A DNA stretch of 64,000 bases from Verrucomicrobia subdivision 3 bacterium UBA693 (GCA_002298785.1 DBMR01000107.1:6316-70315), one strand, 5' to 3'; shown: positions 43,258 through 52,938, numbered from the stretch's first letter. Numbers and translations are program-made. Notes: a model not told the origin generated them from the sequence alone.

Positions 43258-44685
43258 TCAACGCGGTAGCGGCGCGTCCACCACGAAGATTTGGTTCCAC
43301 GCTTTTCCCTCCTGCGTAACCGGGCGCAAATAGGCGATTTTTCGACCATCGGGAGAAAACACACACGCCTCGGAACGTGGCCCCAGCGGGTCCGCCACGC
43401 GGGTGGTCAAGGGTGCGGTTGTCCCATCGGGAAAGGTGGTTACGCAGACCTCACCATCCATTGTATGCGCCAGCGCCTTACCATCCGGGCTCCAGGTAAA
43501 GGCGGAAGAAATGGACCGGGAATTGGTAGTGAGCGGCACCGGTGCACCACCGCGAGGGGAGATAGTCCAAAGCTGCACCACTCCGGCGTCATCCTTCATC
43601 AGAAATGCAATGTGCGCGCCATCCGGGCTGCACCGTAGCCAATGCCGCGGTCCCTGCAGACCAGGATATTTGCGGTCGCTGGTGAATGTCAGTCGTCGCT
43701 GCGTGATGCCGGCAGGCGGACTGGGACGCTTCGTCTCGGTGCCCGCCAAAGGCCCCGCACCCGGACGCGTCAAATCTTTCGGCAAGTCGGCGATGAAGAC
43801 TTCTGCTTGCGCCTGCCCGTTGGACGCGCACACCAAGCCCTGGAAGGCCAGCGCGTGCGCCTGGCGCGTCCCATCCGTCCGCAAATACCCTCGATCCCCG
43901 ACCCACCCCTCCTCAAAGGCCTTGGAGATTTCATCCGAGCCCGGCCGAGGGTGGGCCGTCGTTTTCGTCACCAACACGCTAAAGCAACTTCCGTCATGGT
44001 TCCGCGGATGATCCTTCTTCACCCGCACCGCATGGTTCGGAACGCTGACTCCGACGTTGCGTAAATTGATCTCGCGATCTTCTGTCTCTTCGAGATTCGC
44101 CGCCAGGCAATGATCTTCGTAGGTGAAGCTCACCCATTCACCTTGCGCGTCCCAGACATGCACGTGTGAACCGCCCCTCAAGGCTCCGGGAGTGAAGGGT
44201 GGTGTCAGGTCGCGAGCCTCCAGGTTCTCGACCCGACCGGTGCGCGTGTCTACGACCACTCCCTGACGGTGGTAGGCATTGTACTGCCAATCGGGAGTCG
44301 GATTTTCCGGCCCCAATATGAAGACGACTTTCGGTTCGCGCGGATTGAACGTGACCACGCCACAGTGCGCCCCCGCTTTCGCCTCATACACGACCTTCAC
44401 TTCACCGGTCTCCACGTGGACCATCTCGATCCGCGAGCCGTTGAACCCGTCCCCGGCCTGGTCAGAGCGTATATCATAAACCAGCCATTTCCCGTCCGGC
44501 GACCATACGCGTGTATTCGTGAGGATGTGTCCGCAAGGCGCGGAGGTAATTTGTCGTTCAGTCATAACCATGCTTCCTGCCAGCACCAACGTGGTGGACA
44601 CCAACCAGCACGCAACCGCCCATCCAATCGAATGTGCGCGGCCACGATTGCCACTTACCTGGGATTCATTTTGTTTTCGTCGCAT
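43258..44685 (-). CDS. DUF3748 beta-propeller protein (exported)
   Basis: 475 aa. After an N-terminal signal or anchor (WAVACWLVSTTLVLAG) come MTERQITSAPCGHILTNTR and WSPDGKWLVYDIRSD, the DUF3748 start, with several TolB/PD40-type repeats ending in FSPDGRKIAYLRP. Role unknown; probably a periplasmic propeller. It overlaps the preceding sialidase-fold gene by 20 bases, so it is the third gene of that operon. Confidence 0.88.
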   Translation of the reverse strand: MRRKQNESQVSGNRGRAHSIGWAVACWLVSTTLVLAGSMVMTERQITSAPCGHILTNTRVWSPDGKWLVYDIRSDQAGDGFNGSRIEMVHVETGEVKVVYEAKAGAHCGVVTFNPREPKVVFILGPENPTPDWQYNAYHRQGVVVDTRTGRVENLEARDLTPPFTPGALRGGSHVHVWDAQGEWVSFTYEDHCLAANLEETEDREINLRNVGVSVPNHAVRVKKDHPRNHDGSCFSVLVTKTTAHPRPGSDEISKAFEEGWVGDRGYLRTDGTRQAHALAFQGLVCASNGQAQAEVFIADLPKDLTRPGAGPLAGTETKRPSPPAGITQRRLTFTSDRKYPGLQGPRHWLRCSPDGAHIAFLMKDDAGVVQLWTISPRGGAPVPLTTNSRSISSAFTWSPDGKALAHTMDGEVCVTTFPDGTTAPLTTRVADPLGPRSEACVFSPDGRKIAYLRPVTQEGKAWNQIFVVDAPLPR

Positions 44686-45928
44686 TGGTCTCTGGTGCCG
44701 GGACTCCGGCGGCCTTGGGTGCTACCGCGTCCGTCGTGAGGTTTCGAAAGTCCTTGAATCGATGAAACGTCAGGTAGTTTGCATCGTGATTATTGTGCGC
44801 GCCCCCTTCCCCATCATCCCAGGCCGTTCGAACGGCCGCGATCATGTCCGCCCCATCAAAGTGCCAGTCCGGGTATTGAAAACCATGGCGAGCCACATCC
44901 GGGTGGCGCAGCAGGATGGCGCGGATCTCCCACGTCTTCAGGTCCGACGAGCGCAACAACGCCAGGTAATTTCGAATGGTTCCAGGTCGCCCCGCAGACC
45001 GGGGATCCATTACCGGTGTGCTCAGTGCCCAATACCGGTCACTGGCCGCGTCGTAGCGAATGACAAACTTCTTCGCGCCTCCCGGGAACTTGATAAAACC
45101 CGATTCCGGATTAAACCAGGCCTCACGGCCATCGCTGCTCAACTCAACGAGGGCAGCCATCTCGGGAAGGTCCGGAGTGTCGACGCGCAATATGTTCAAC
45201 AACCTTCCGTTTCGCGTAACCACCGCGTTGCCTTCAAGCCAGGCATTGAAACGCCCGCCGAGCCAATCCGGATCGCGCGGTAGAAAATTGCTGAAGGCCC
45301 AATTAGTGGCCTGCAAAAGATCCGCCGACACCGGAACAGACAATATCCCGGCCCGATACCGCTTGCCCCATTCGGTGCCGCCCATCGCATCCTCGAACGC
45401 TCGGTAAAGTCGCCCGCCATGTTCGACCATCGGCATCGGCGCGGTGTGATACTGTCCCGTAGAAGCCAGCAAACCGGTGGCGGCATCCCGGGGCTCAGTC
45501 CAAGTCCGCCCGCCATCGACCGATCGGCGAATGACGATCTGGCCATGGTGACGGTCTGTTCCCATCAGGTACACGGCGCCGCGATGCTCAAAGAGATTGT
45601 TCCAGAAAACTCCCTCCAACCGCGCTGCCATCGACCAGGTCGCCCCCCGATCATGCGAAGTAAAAACCAGCGTGGTTGGACGTTCAAATTCCGCGCTTTT
45701 GGGTCCGAACAGATCGTGCGACGCCAGATAGTCCCCGTTCGTCAACATCACCAGGCTGGGAGAGCCCACGTATAAACCAGAGCTCGCCGCACTGTGGTCG
45801 ATGACGACTCCGGGTGGTTTGGGAAAAATTTCTGCGGCTTGCCCCTGCGACCGCGTTGTGTGAACCGCCAGCAGCCAGAGGCTGGCCAGTGTCAGTCGAA
45901 AGGAAATTCTGATCCTCGCCTTCATCAA
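44666..45928 (-). CDS. Secreted sialidase-fold (BNR repeat) protein
   Basis: 420 aa with a signal peptide (LTLASLWLLAVH). Two clear Asp boxes, SHDRGATW and SVDGGRTW, mark a six-bladed sialidase propeller. Its arginine triad cannot be confirmed by eye, so it may cleave another glycoside or be non-catalytic. It overlaps its upstream neighbour by four bases and its downstream neighbour by 20. Confidence 0.85.
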   Translation of the reverse strand: MMKARIRISFRLTLASLWLLAVHTTRSQGQAAEIFPKPPGVVIDHSAASSGLYVGSPSLVMLTNGDYLASHDLFGPKSAEFERPTTLVFTSHDRGATWSMAARLEGVFWNNLFEHRGAVYLMGTDRHHGQIVIRRSVDGGRTWTEPRDAATGLLASTGQYHTAPMPMVEHGGRLYRAFEDAMGGTEWGKRYRAGILSVPVSADLLQATNWAFSNFLPRDPDWLGGRFNAWLEGNAVVTRNGRLLNILRVDTPDLPEMAALVELSSDGREAWFNPESGFIKFPGGAKKFVIRYDAASDRYWALSTPVMDPRSAGRPGTIRNYLALLRSSDLKTWEIRAILLRHPDVARHGFQYPDWHFDGADMIAAVRTAWDDGEGGAHNNHDANYLTFHRFKDFRNLTTDAVAPKAAGVPAPETNATKTK

Positions 45929-46971
45929 AGCTTCGGAAACTGTTGGCTGTCCAGCACTACGTGGCGAATACGTTCCCGCTTCCAGGTGTAGGTAACATGC
46001 ACGCGCCCATCCGCGGTTTGGATCACCGCCGGGTAGCTATACTCGCCTGGCGTATTCTCGATCACCGCAGCCTCCTCCCATGCCTTGCCGTCCAGGGAAA
46101 CCGCCACATTGAGCGGTGACCGCCCGGTGGCGGTGTTGTTATACACCAATACCTGGCGACCGTCCTTGAGCGTCACCGCGTCCGTCCCGGAGTTCGGATT
46201 CGGCAAAGCCGTCAAACTTAAGGCCGACCACGTCTGACCGCCGTCCTTCGACCACGTCTCGAAAATATTTCCTTGCCGAGTGCGCCCCACCGCCTGCAAC
46301 ACACCGCCCGGATAAGACAATATGGATGGCTGAATGGCGTTGATCGCCGATCCTTCGTTGGCGGCCGGAACAATTTTTGTCCAGGTTTTACCGAGGTCGC
46401 TGGTTCGTTCAAAATGAACGCGCCATCGACTGGGAGAGGTGTCCGTTTCTGCGCTCGAAGGGCACAGGATATCCCCGTTCGGCAGTCGCACCGGCTTGTT
46501 CTTTATCGGGCCTAGAATACCCTCCGGCAACCGCCGGGCCTCGCTCCAGCTTTGTCCCCCGTCGGTGCTGGAGCGAAGCATGCCCCACCAGCGGGAGGGG
46601 CTGGGTCCGACCTTATAAAAAAGCAGCAGCGAACGTGGCCCGGCCTGAAACAGCACCGGATTCCAACACGGCAAACGCGGGCCGCCAGGTTGAATGCCAT
46701 TGGCGACTTCCACCGGTGGAGTCCAACCGGTGCTGTCGTTTCGGGAAACCCAGATCCCCACGTCGGGCGCTCGTTCTTCCTTGCCTCCAAACCACGCCGC
46801 CACCAGGCCGGCCGACCCCTCGGCAATCGTCGAAGCGTGACAGCTCGGAAACGGGGCATTTTCAAAAATAAACTCCCGGCGCAGAACAGCCTTTGCCTCT
46901 GCCTGACTGTTCGAGACCACGAAGAGACTCGACAAGACAGTCAGGACCAGGACGATGGAGCTTCGGTGCAT
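45925..46971 (-). CDS. Secreted exo-sialidase-like protein
   Basis: 348 aa with a signal peptide (VLVLTVLSSLFVVSNSQAEA). The sialidase superfamily pattern appears as ASTIAEGSAGLVAAWFGGKEE, Asp-box-like SSTDGGQSW, TSDLGKTW and SKDGGQTW, and IQPSILSYPGG. Related proteins act on plant or host glycans. It is the first of three overlapping genes. Confidence 0.87.
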   Translation of the reverse strand: MHRSSIVLVLTVLSSLFVVSNSQAEAKAVLRREFIFENAPFPSCHASTIAEGSAGLVAAWFGGKEERAPDVGIWVSRNDSTGWTPPVEVANGIQPGGPRLPCWNPVLFQAGPRSLLLFYKVGPSPSRWWGMLRSSTDGGQSWSEARRLPEGILGPIKNKPVRLPNGDILCPSSAETDTSPSRWRVHFERTSDLGKTWTKIVPAANEGSAINAIQPSILSYPGGVLQAVGRTRQGNIFETWSKDGGQTWSALSLTALPNPNSGTDAVTLKDGRQVLVYNNTATGRSPLNVAVSLDGKAWEEAAVIENTPGEYSYPAVIQTADGRVHVTYTWKRERIRHVVLDSQQFPKL

Positions 46972-47139
46972 ACAGATTTCTAGGACCTCTGTGCGTCACT
47001 GGCAACCATTTTGTGCGGCATCCGGGGCAATTTAGCCCGCTTACTCTGAACTCCGGAGGCACCGCAAAATCCGAAATCATGAGTCTAAACATTTTCAAGA
47101 CCCTGCCCTGAACAACACGACGAAGTAATTCGCTACCGA

Positions 47140-47754
47140 CTACAATATCCGCTTGAGCCAGAAAGGAACTGGGGCGTTCAATAGCACTTGCTCGCCATTC
47201 GCAAAACCTGAGACATGATGAAACGGAGCCTGCAAATCGCTATTGTCGAAGATCAGAACGCAAGGCAATTCGCGAATTGCTGAAATCAGGTTGGCGAGCG
47301 TCCGCGGGAAGCGTTCCGCCAACTTCTCAGTAGGTACGTCATGACCGCCTTGTGAGACGCGCATCGCAACCCGCTGTTCAGAAATATCCGTGTCCGAGAT
47401 CCCGATGAAGCACATAACAACTGCATATCCGGAATGAGCCGCCCGCTTTAGAAAACCCAGCTTGTCGCCCACAGGATCGGAAAACACTGTTTCAAAAATG
47501 AAGCTCTCGCCTTGGCTGACTAAATCGGTTCGCAACGCTGCTCCCACGCGCGCGGCTTCATAAGGATCCAACTCCAAATCCCGGGCAATCACGTCGGCGT
47601 TGAGAAATTTCAAACCGCTTGATTTCAGATGAGCCTCGAAAAAGGTGCTTTTCCCGGCGCCATTTGGTCCAGCAATCGCCACAACGATTGGGCGCTGATC
47701 CAGATATGCAATCCAGGAATTCGGACCCAACCCTGTACCCAAGCGCCGTCTCAC
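47140..47754 (-). CDS. Zeta-toxin-like P-loop kinase
   Basis: 204 aa with a GTG start that overlaps the upstream gene by four bases (GTGA). Walker A GPNGAGKST lies at 29-37, followed by LKFLNADVIARDLE and ESFIFETVFSD, the pattern of zeta-toxin UDP-sugar kinases and close P-loop relatives. Zeta toxins phosphorylate UDP-GlcNAc and block wall synthesis. Pairing with the ParD-like gene supports a toxin-antitoxin role. Confidence 0.75.
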   Translation of the reverse strand: MRRRLGTGLGPNSWIAYLDQRPIVVAIAGPNGAGKSTFFEAHLKSSGLKFLNADVIARDLELDPYEAARVGAALRTDLVSQGESFIFETVFSDPVGDKLGFLKRAAHSGYAVVMCFIGISDTDISEQRVAMRVSQGGHDVPTEKLAERFPRTLANLISAIRELPCVLIFDNSDLQAPFHHVSGFANGEQVLLNAPVPFWLKRIL

Positions 47755-48128
47755 CGTGGCGCCTTCTTGACGGCTTGAAACTCTCGATTAACAAATCGTC
47801 CGACGGTGCGCTTGCCGTTCGCTTCAATCCTGACCAGCAAACCCGGCGTGTCCGCCGGTTCATAGTGGGGATACGGAAGACTTTTAAGATGTTCGGCTAC
47901 GCGCTGCCGGCCTTCCGCTGAATTCACGGAACGCAGGCATTCCGAAAGCGGCCTGGAATCCCCGGCACGGCGCAGCGCCAGCACCTCGTCACCGCGCAAG
48001 AGTGGTTCGATGGCGCGTCCCAGCCTGGCCCAGAATTCGATCTGCCCGGCAATGGACCGTTCCGCGACTTGCCCCGTGAGTCGAGCGTCCAGCACCAGGG
48101 CGTCGGATATCTTAACCGGCTGACTCAT
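47751..48128 (-). CDS. ParD-like antitoxin candidate
   Basis: 125 aa from the ATG at 48128. The N-terminal half (MSQPVKISDALVLDARLTG, then RSIAGQIEFWARLGRAIEPLL) matches the ParD-like family of small DNA-binding antitoxins. The C-terminal half, ending in GRFVNREF, may be the toxin-neutralising part. It overlaps the zeta-like gene and probably represses the shared promoter. Confidence 0.75.
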   Translation of the reverse strand: MSQPVKISDALVLDARLTGQVAERSIAGQIEFWARLGRAIEPLLRGDEVLALRRAGDSRPLSECLRSVNSAEGRQRVAEHLKSLPYPHYEPADTPGLLVRIEANGKRTVGRFVNREFQAVKKAPR

Positions 48129-48221
48129 ACCCAAAGGTAGCAAAACGCTACCAGCCTGTCAATGATGGCGCTTCAAAATCCCTTTCCCACCCTCTGAGCT
48201 TCCCCTAAGCTCACGCGTCTC

Positions 48222-48722
48222 ATGACTTCTGAAAATCGCGCTCTTCCGCTGCCCGAGCCCAAACCGGGCGAATGGCTGAGCCTGGAGGATTTTGCCAACG
48301 TGGTGCGGCTCACGCCGCTGGTGTCGATCGACATCATTGTCCGCGCGCCGGACCGCCGGGTGTTGCTGGGGCGCCGCACGAGCGAACCAGCCAAAGGGGT
48401 CTATTTCGTTCCTGGCGGGCGCATCACCAAAAACGAGACTCGCGCAGCGGCATTTCGACGGCTCACCAAGGTCGAACTGGGCGTGGAAAAAGACCTTTCC
48501 GCGGCCCGGTTCCTGGGTGTGTTCGATCACCTTTATCCGACCAATCGGGTCGAACGCGCAGGTTTTGGCACGCACTACGTCGTGCTGGGGTATGAGATCG
48601 ATCTCGACTTGGAATCCACGGCGCTTCCTATGGAACAACACGGCCAATATGTCTGGCGACATGAAAATGAAATTCTCGCCGCCACCGATGTCCACCCCAA
48701 CACCCAAGCCTATTTTCGATAA
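48222..48722 (+). CDS. gmm: GDP-mannose mannosyl hydrolase (Nudix)
   Basis: 166 aa. LEDFANVVRLTPLVSIDIIV and the variant Nudix box with VPGGRITKNETRAAAFRRLT match the NudD/WcaH family; HYVVLGYEI and VHPNTQAYF close the alignment. It hydrolyses GDP-mannose to GDP and mannose. It is divergent from the toxin-antitoxin pair and overlaps the end of the Gfo/Idh/MocA gene by 13 bases. Confidence 0.92.
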   Translation: MTSENRALPLPEPKPGEWLSLEDFANVVRLTPLVSIDIIVRAPDRRVLLGRRTSEPAKGVYFVPGGRITKNETRAAAFRRLTKVELGVEKDLSAARFLGVFDHLYPTNRVERAGFGTHYVVLGYEIDLDLESTALPMEQHGQYVWRHENEILAATDVHPNTQAYFR

Positions 48723-49462
48723 ACTTGCGGCTTGATCTGCTGCCCCACCGCAAACACCGAGGTCGGACGCTGCCCCTCCATCAGCCACGTCATCAGGTCT
48801 GCGCCATAACAGCCAAAATCGGCCATCGCTCCGCCACCATTGAGCACCGGATCGGTCAGCCAATCCAGAAACGCCTTCGAACATCCAATTTCTCGGGGAC
48901 CGCGGTGCCCATCGTGCGCCACCATTTTGCGCAGTTCTCCAATGGCGCGCTGATCATGCACCACAGCGTACGCGCTCTGGTTGGCCGGATACCAAGTGGT
49001 CTCGTAGTTTACGATCACTTGGATGCCCCCTTTTCTTGCCGCCGCCTGGATGGCTCGCGGGTCTTCCAACCGGGTGGCGAGCGGCTTTTCCATCATCACA
49101 TGGATTCCGCGCTTGGCGCAGGCCTCGACCACCAGGCGATGATCCAGGGTGGTGGTGAACGTCACCACCGCCTGAATGTTCGTCCGAGCGAGCAACTCCT
49201 CCAGGCTCAAACAGAAGAGCTTGCTCGAGAGATTCAGCACTTGAGTGTAGTGAGCGGCCAATTTCTGGTTCGGCTCGATGATGCCGGCCAGTCGAATTTC
49301 CCGACGATCCCGCGCCCGGGGGATGAAACCGTACGCGTGGTCATGGACGAGTCCATAAATGGCGTAAGTAACCGGTGCCTGGACGGAGCCATCACCTTGG
49401 GCGGAACCGAGACCAAGGCTTTTTGGAATTGCACGATGAAAACGGCGCGGACAATCTGTCAT
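48710..49462 (-). CDS. Gfo/Idh/MocA-family oxidoreductase, short C-terminus
   Basis: 250 aa against about 330-400 for the family. The nucleotide-binding half (VTYAIYGLVHDHAYG, VVTFTTTLDHRLVVEACAKRGIHVMMEKPLA) and the start of the substrate domain (GGGAMADFGCYGADLM) are present. It then ends abruptly at IKPQVYRK, where relatives continue for about 100 residues. The 3' end overlaps gmm and the 5' end abuts the glycoside hydrolase start, so it may be a truncated gene. Whether it folds is unclear. Confidence 0.75.
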   Translation of the reverse strand: MTDCPRRFHRAIPKSLGLGSAQGDGSVQAPVTYAIYGLVHDHAYGFIPRARDRREIRLAGIIEPNQKLAAHYTQVLNLSSKLFCLSLEELLARTNIQAVVTFTTTLDHRLVVEACAKRGIHVMMEKPLATRLEDPRAIQAAARKGGIQVIVNYETTWYPANQSAYAVVHDQRAIGELRKMVAHDGHRGPREIGCSKAFLDWLTDPVLNGGGAMADFGCYGADLMTWLMEGQRPTSVFAVGQQIKPQVYRK

Positions 49463-49463
49463 C

Positions 49464-51917
49464 GTGCGAACGTCGCCGGTGCTTGTCTTGCTGGCTCTTG
49501 CGCTAGCCCTGCTGGCGCCAGGGACCGCTTGGCCCCAGAATCCCCTGACCCTGTCACCATTGAGCGCCCCGGCTTTATGGAACCGGCTCGAATGCCGCGC
49601 TTCGGGTGTGCCCGTGGTGCCTAATCCGTTCGACCCCGATCAAATCCGGGTGGACGCGAACATCACCCTGCCCTCCGGCAAAGTCATGGTCGTGCCGGCG
49701 TTTTGGTATCAGTCCTATCAACGCGCGCTCGTCAATGGCCGCGAGCAATTGACTCCCAATGGCAATCCGGACTGGCGCGTGCGTTTCTTCCTGCCGGAAT
49801 CCGGGGTATACACCCTCTCGATCACCGTGCGGACCAACGGCCAATGGTACGGCGATTCGAGTCTGACCAACGTTAGCGTGCCACCCGATATCCCACCGGC
49901 CGGCTCGGGTTACGTTCGGGTCGCGAACGGTCAACGCTATTTCGAGACCAGCGACGGTGCGCCGCTGCGGTTGGTTGGCGAAAACGTTTGCTGGCATCAC
50001 GAGCGCGGCACGTTCGATTATGACGACTGGTTCGGTGCCATGAACGCGGCCGGACAGAACTTCGCCCGCTTGTGGATGTGCCCCTGGGCTTTCCAGTTGG
50101 AAGACGATGCGAACACCTTGAATCGTTACCGATTAGACACCGCCTGGCAGCTCGATTATGTCTTCCGCCTGGCCGCACAGCAGAAGATCTACCTGCTCCT
50201 TTGCCTGGATTACCACGGCATGTTCGAGTCGCAACCGGATTACTGGGGCGGAGGCAACTTATGGCCCGCCAACCCCTACAACTCGACCAACGGCGGCCCG
50301 TGCCTGAATCAAAACGCCTTCTTCACCAGCCAGGCCGCCCAGGCCATCTACCAAAAGCGCCTGCGCTACCTCGTCGCTCGCTACGGCGGCTATCCCAATC
50401 TTCTCGCCTGGGAATTCTTCAATGAAATCGATAACGTTTACCAGTATCTCAACCCGACCGACGTCGCCGCCTGGCACGGAATCATGGGACGCTGGCTGCG
50501 CAACAATGACCCGTACCATCACCTGGTCACGACCAGCCTGACGGGCGGCAGCGAACGGCCCGAATTGTGGTCCGTGCCGGAATTGGACTTTGCCGCCTAC
50601 CATTCCTACGGCGACGCCAAACCGGCGTTGCGCCTACGGGATGTCGGCCAATCTTTCGTGCAAAAGTACGGCAAGCCGGTCATGGTGGGCGAGTTCGGCA
50701 CGGACTGGCGCGGTTGGAACCGGCAGAATGATCCGTTCCTGCGCGGATTCCGCCAATGCCTCTGGGGTGGCGCGCTCGGGGGATCCACCGGCGCGATGTC
50801 GTGGTGGTGGGAAAACATTCACTCCGAAAAACTCTACCCGCTCTACACCGCAATGAACGGTATCCTGGGCCGCACCGGTTGGGGTCGTGGTTCCTGGAGC
50901 AACCTCGTTTTCCGAGCCTCGGAAGCGCCTCCCACCACCGTCGGTTCCCCAATCGCCGGCGGTCAGCCTTTCAATGCCTTTCTAAACCTCAACGGCACCT
51001 GGGGCGGCGGCTTCCTTGGCGCCCTGGCCCTGCCCGACTCCTCTGCGGCATCGGAGGCGGGGACGGTCCTGAACTGCTTCGTGCACGGCACGGCTCACAA
51101 CGACCTGCGCACCCCCTTCCGCTTGAGCGCCTGGCTCACCAATAATGCCCGGTTGGTGATGCACCTTAATTCCGTCTCCGGCGGCGCCACCCTGGTCGTG
51201 CGCGCCGATGGTGTCGAACTGTATCGCACCAACCTTCCCAACCTCGACGGTGGTTGGTCGGTCAACAACGAGTACAATTTGGACCTGGCCGTCAACCTGC
51301 CCCCTGGCCGTCGGCTGGTGGAAATCTACAACGCCGGTATCGACTGGTTTTACCTGGATTGGGTGCGGCTCGAGCAGGTGCTTCCCGCCACCTACCCGGG
51401 CGGCTGGCAACCCACGCCGGAGGCCATCGGATTGGGCGGCGCCCGCGAGTCCCTCCTCTACGTCACCGCGCCGCGAACGGGTTTCCCCGCCAACGCGACC
51501 AATGCGGCGCTGCCTCTGGTCACCGGCGGGCAACTCCTGCTCAGCAACTGGCCGGCGGGCGACTTCATCGCCGAATGGTACTTCCCGACCAATGGCCTGC
51601 CCGCCGGAACCACCCGCGGCAGTGCCACCAACGGTTTGCTCGCTCTGCCATTGCCCGCCTTTCAGGAAGATCTTGCCGGGCTTCTCTACCCGCCCCCGCA
51701 TTTCACCGCGGGTGTCTCGAACCTTGGCGGCGCCGGATTCCAGTTCGATTCCGAAACTGGTGGTCGCTACCGGCTTTTATTGTCGCAAAACCTCAGTTCC
51801 TGGGAGCTTTTCGACACGATCACCAACACCACCGGGAGCTTCCGGTTCGCAGCCCCATCCGGGCCCGGCACCAACCGCGGCTTTTTTCGCGCGCTCCAAC
51901 TCCCACCCGGATCGTAG
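49464..51917 (+). CDS. Secreted glycoside hydrolase (GH-A clan, DUF5060 N-terminus)
   Basis: 817 aa from a GTG at 49464; an in-frame GTG at 49479 would also leave a signal peptide (LLALALALLAPGTAW). A DUF5060-like beta domain (about 30-135) precedes a TIM barrel. The acid/base is probably Glu321 (WEFFNEID) and the nucleophile Glu410 (VMVGEFGTDW), spacing typical of clan GH-A. Two beta domains and a C-terminal LLLSQNLSSWELF...FFRALQ sorting-type domain follow. Likely a beta-mannanase- or cellulase-like enzyme; exact substrate not readable. Confidence 0.85.
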   Translation: MRTSPVLVLLALALALLAPGTAWPQNPLTLSPLSAPALWNRLECRASGVPVVPNPFDPDQIRVDANITLPSGKVMVVPAFWYQSYQRALVNGREQLTPNGNPDWRVRFFLPESGVYTLSITVRTNGQWYGDSSLTNVSVPPDIPPAGSGYVRVANGQRYFETSDGAPLRLVGENVCWHHERGTFDYDDWFGAMNAAGQNFARLWMCPWAFQLEDDANTLNRYRLDTAWQLDYVFRLAAQQKIYLLLCLDYHGMFESQPDYWGGGNLWPANPYNSTNGGPCLNQNAFFTSQAAQAIYQKRLRYLVARYGGYPNLLAWEFFNEIDNVYQYLNPTDVAAWHGIMGRWLRNNDPYHHLVTTSLTGGSERPELWSVPELDFAAYHSYGDAKPALRLRDVGQSFVQKYGKPVMVGEFGTDWRGWNRQNDPFLRGFRQCLWGGALGGSTGAMSWWWENIHSEKLYPLYTAMNGILGRTGWGRGSWSNLVFRASEAPPTTVGSPIAGGQPFNAFLNLNGTWGGGFLGALALPDSSAASEAGTVLNCFVHGTAHNDLRTPFRLSAWLTNNARLVMHLNSVSGGATLVVRADGVELYRTNLPNLDGGWSVNNEYNLDLAVNLPPGRRLVEIYNAGIDWFYLDWVRLEQVLPATYPGGWQPTPEAIGLGGARESLLYVTAPRTGFPANATNAALPLVTGGQLLLSNWPAGDFIAEWYFPTNGLPAGTTRGSATNGLLALPLPAFQEDLAGLLYPPPHFTAGVSNLGGAGFQFDSETGGRYRLLLSQNLSSWELFDTITNTTGSFRFAAPSGPGTNRGFFRALQLPPGS

Positions 51918-52079
51918 CCCCATTCGCACGCTCCGGAGTCTAGCAAGCTATCGTCCGCTCTCAGCTTCAATCACAATCCCATCCGCCCATGCATCGAACA
52001 TCATTCGACTCCGCCAGGCCATGACCTCAACCGGTTTTTTGGTTTCCCCGACCTATCCACTGTGTGGTTTCAATTGGGT

Positions 52080-52505
52080 TCAGAATCGGTTAACGATCGC
52101 TCCGTCCTTGGTAGAAATGTCCATTACGGAATACCCATCTGGAGCAGCCGGCAGACGCCAGACATAAACACGCCAGAATGGACCATGAATGAACTCGATT
52201 CGCCGAACCTCGATCACTTTGCCGGTCAGTTCCTGCTTGGCATTCTCCAAAGCGATGACCTTAGCCTGGGACTCGGACAATATTGCCGAGAACACATTTG
52301 TTAGGCAGCGGCATTTGTTACGGTCGACAGACTCAGTCACCACGCGCCAATACGAGATTTGCTCAAGCACGGGATCACCCACTTCGAAACTCCCCATTTG
52401 AAGCCTCTCGGCTTCCAAACTGGCTATAGCTCGCGCCTGTTCCTTCTTGACCTGATGTCCGCCGCTGCCATCAACGCAGAGTCCCGGTTCACGGGACGAA
52501 TGCAA
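52080..52505 (-). CDS. Hypothetical protein, possibly a lipoprotein with uncertain start
   Basis: 141 aa if the TTG at 52505 is used. The frame continues upstream only 15 codons to a stop, and these include a lipobox-like GGLGC, so the real start may be non-ATG or lost by frameshift. A helical segment (VKKEQARAIASLEAERLQ) precedes a beta-rich part ending in FWRVYVWRLPAAPDGYSVMDI. No family recognised. Confidence 0.5.
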   Translation of the reverse strand: MHSSREPGLCVDGSGGHQVKKEQARAIASLEAERLQMGSFEVGDPVLEQISYWRVVTESVDRNKCRCLTNVFSAILSESQAKVIALENAKQELTGKVIEVRRIEFIHGPFWRVYVWRLPAAPDGYSVMDISTKDGAIVNRF

Positions 52506-52762
52506 TCGCGCCCCACATCCCAGCCCCCCGTAAAGCGCAACTAACGCACATCACGTCCAGCATAGTGAAGATAACCATTGCCCCTGTTGTTGGGAATGAC
52601 GCTGTAAGCGCGAGCCTTTGCGGTTCGTGAGGCAACCCAAAACCGCTTGGACAATAACGCGAGCAGCACCTTGCTTCATGTAGGACTCATCCATTTCCAT
52701 CATCTCCGTGCGCTGAGATCAGTTTTCCCGTGCGAGGCAGGACACCCAGACCTCCAGTTGTA

Positions 52763-52924
52763 TTAGCCTTTGTCCCACCCAACGCGGGGCTTGTCAATTA
52801 GCTTGCTTTCAGAGCTTTCCAAAGCGTTCAACGTAACCATCAACACCGTCTGTACCAATGGCTGCAAATCGAACGCATTGAATTGGAGGGGTAGGTTTAA
52901 AACAGCAGCAAACTCCGCCTTCAT
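52763..52924 (-). CDS. Small protein encoded directly after the AbrB-type gene
   Basis: 53 aa, ATG at 52924, 14 bases after the AbrB-type stop. It reads MKAEFAAVLNLPLQFNAF, then QPLVQTVLMVTLNALESS, ending RVGWDKG. Its position as second gene after an antitoxin-like regulator suggests a partner, but it is shorter than known PIN or MazF toxins and I do not recognise it. Confidence 0.45.
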   Translation of the reverse strand: MKAEFAAVLNLPLQFNAFDLQPLVQTVLMVTLNALESSESKLIDKPRVGWDKG

Positions 52925-52938
52925 GTCCAAGAAGACAT

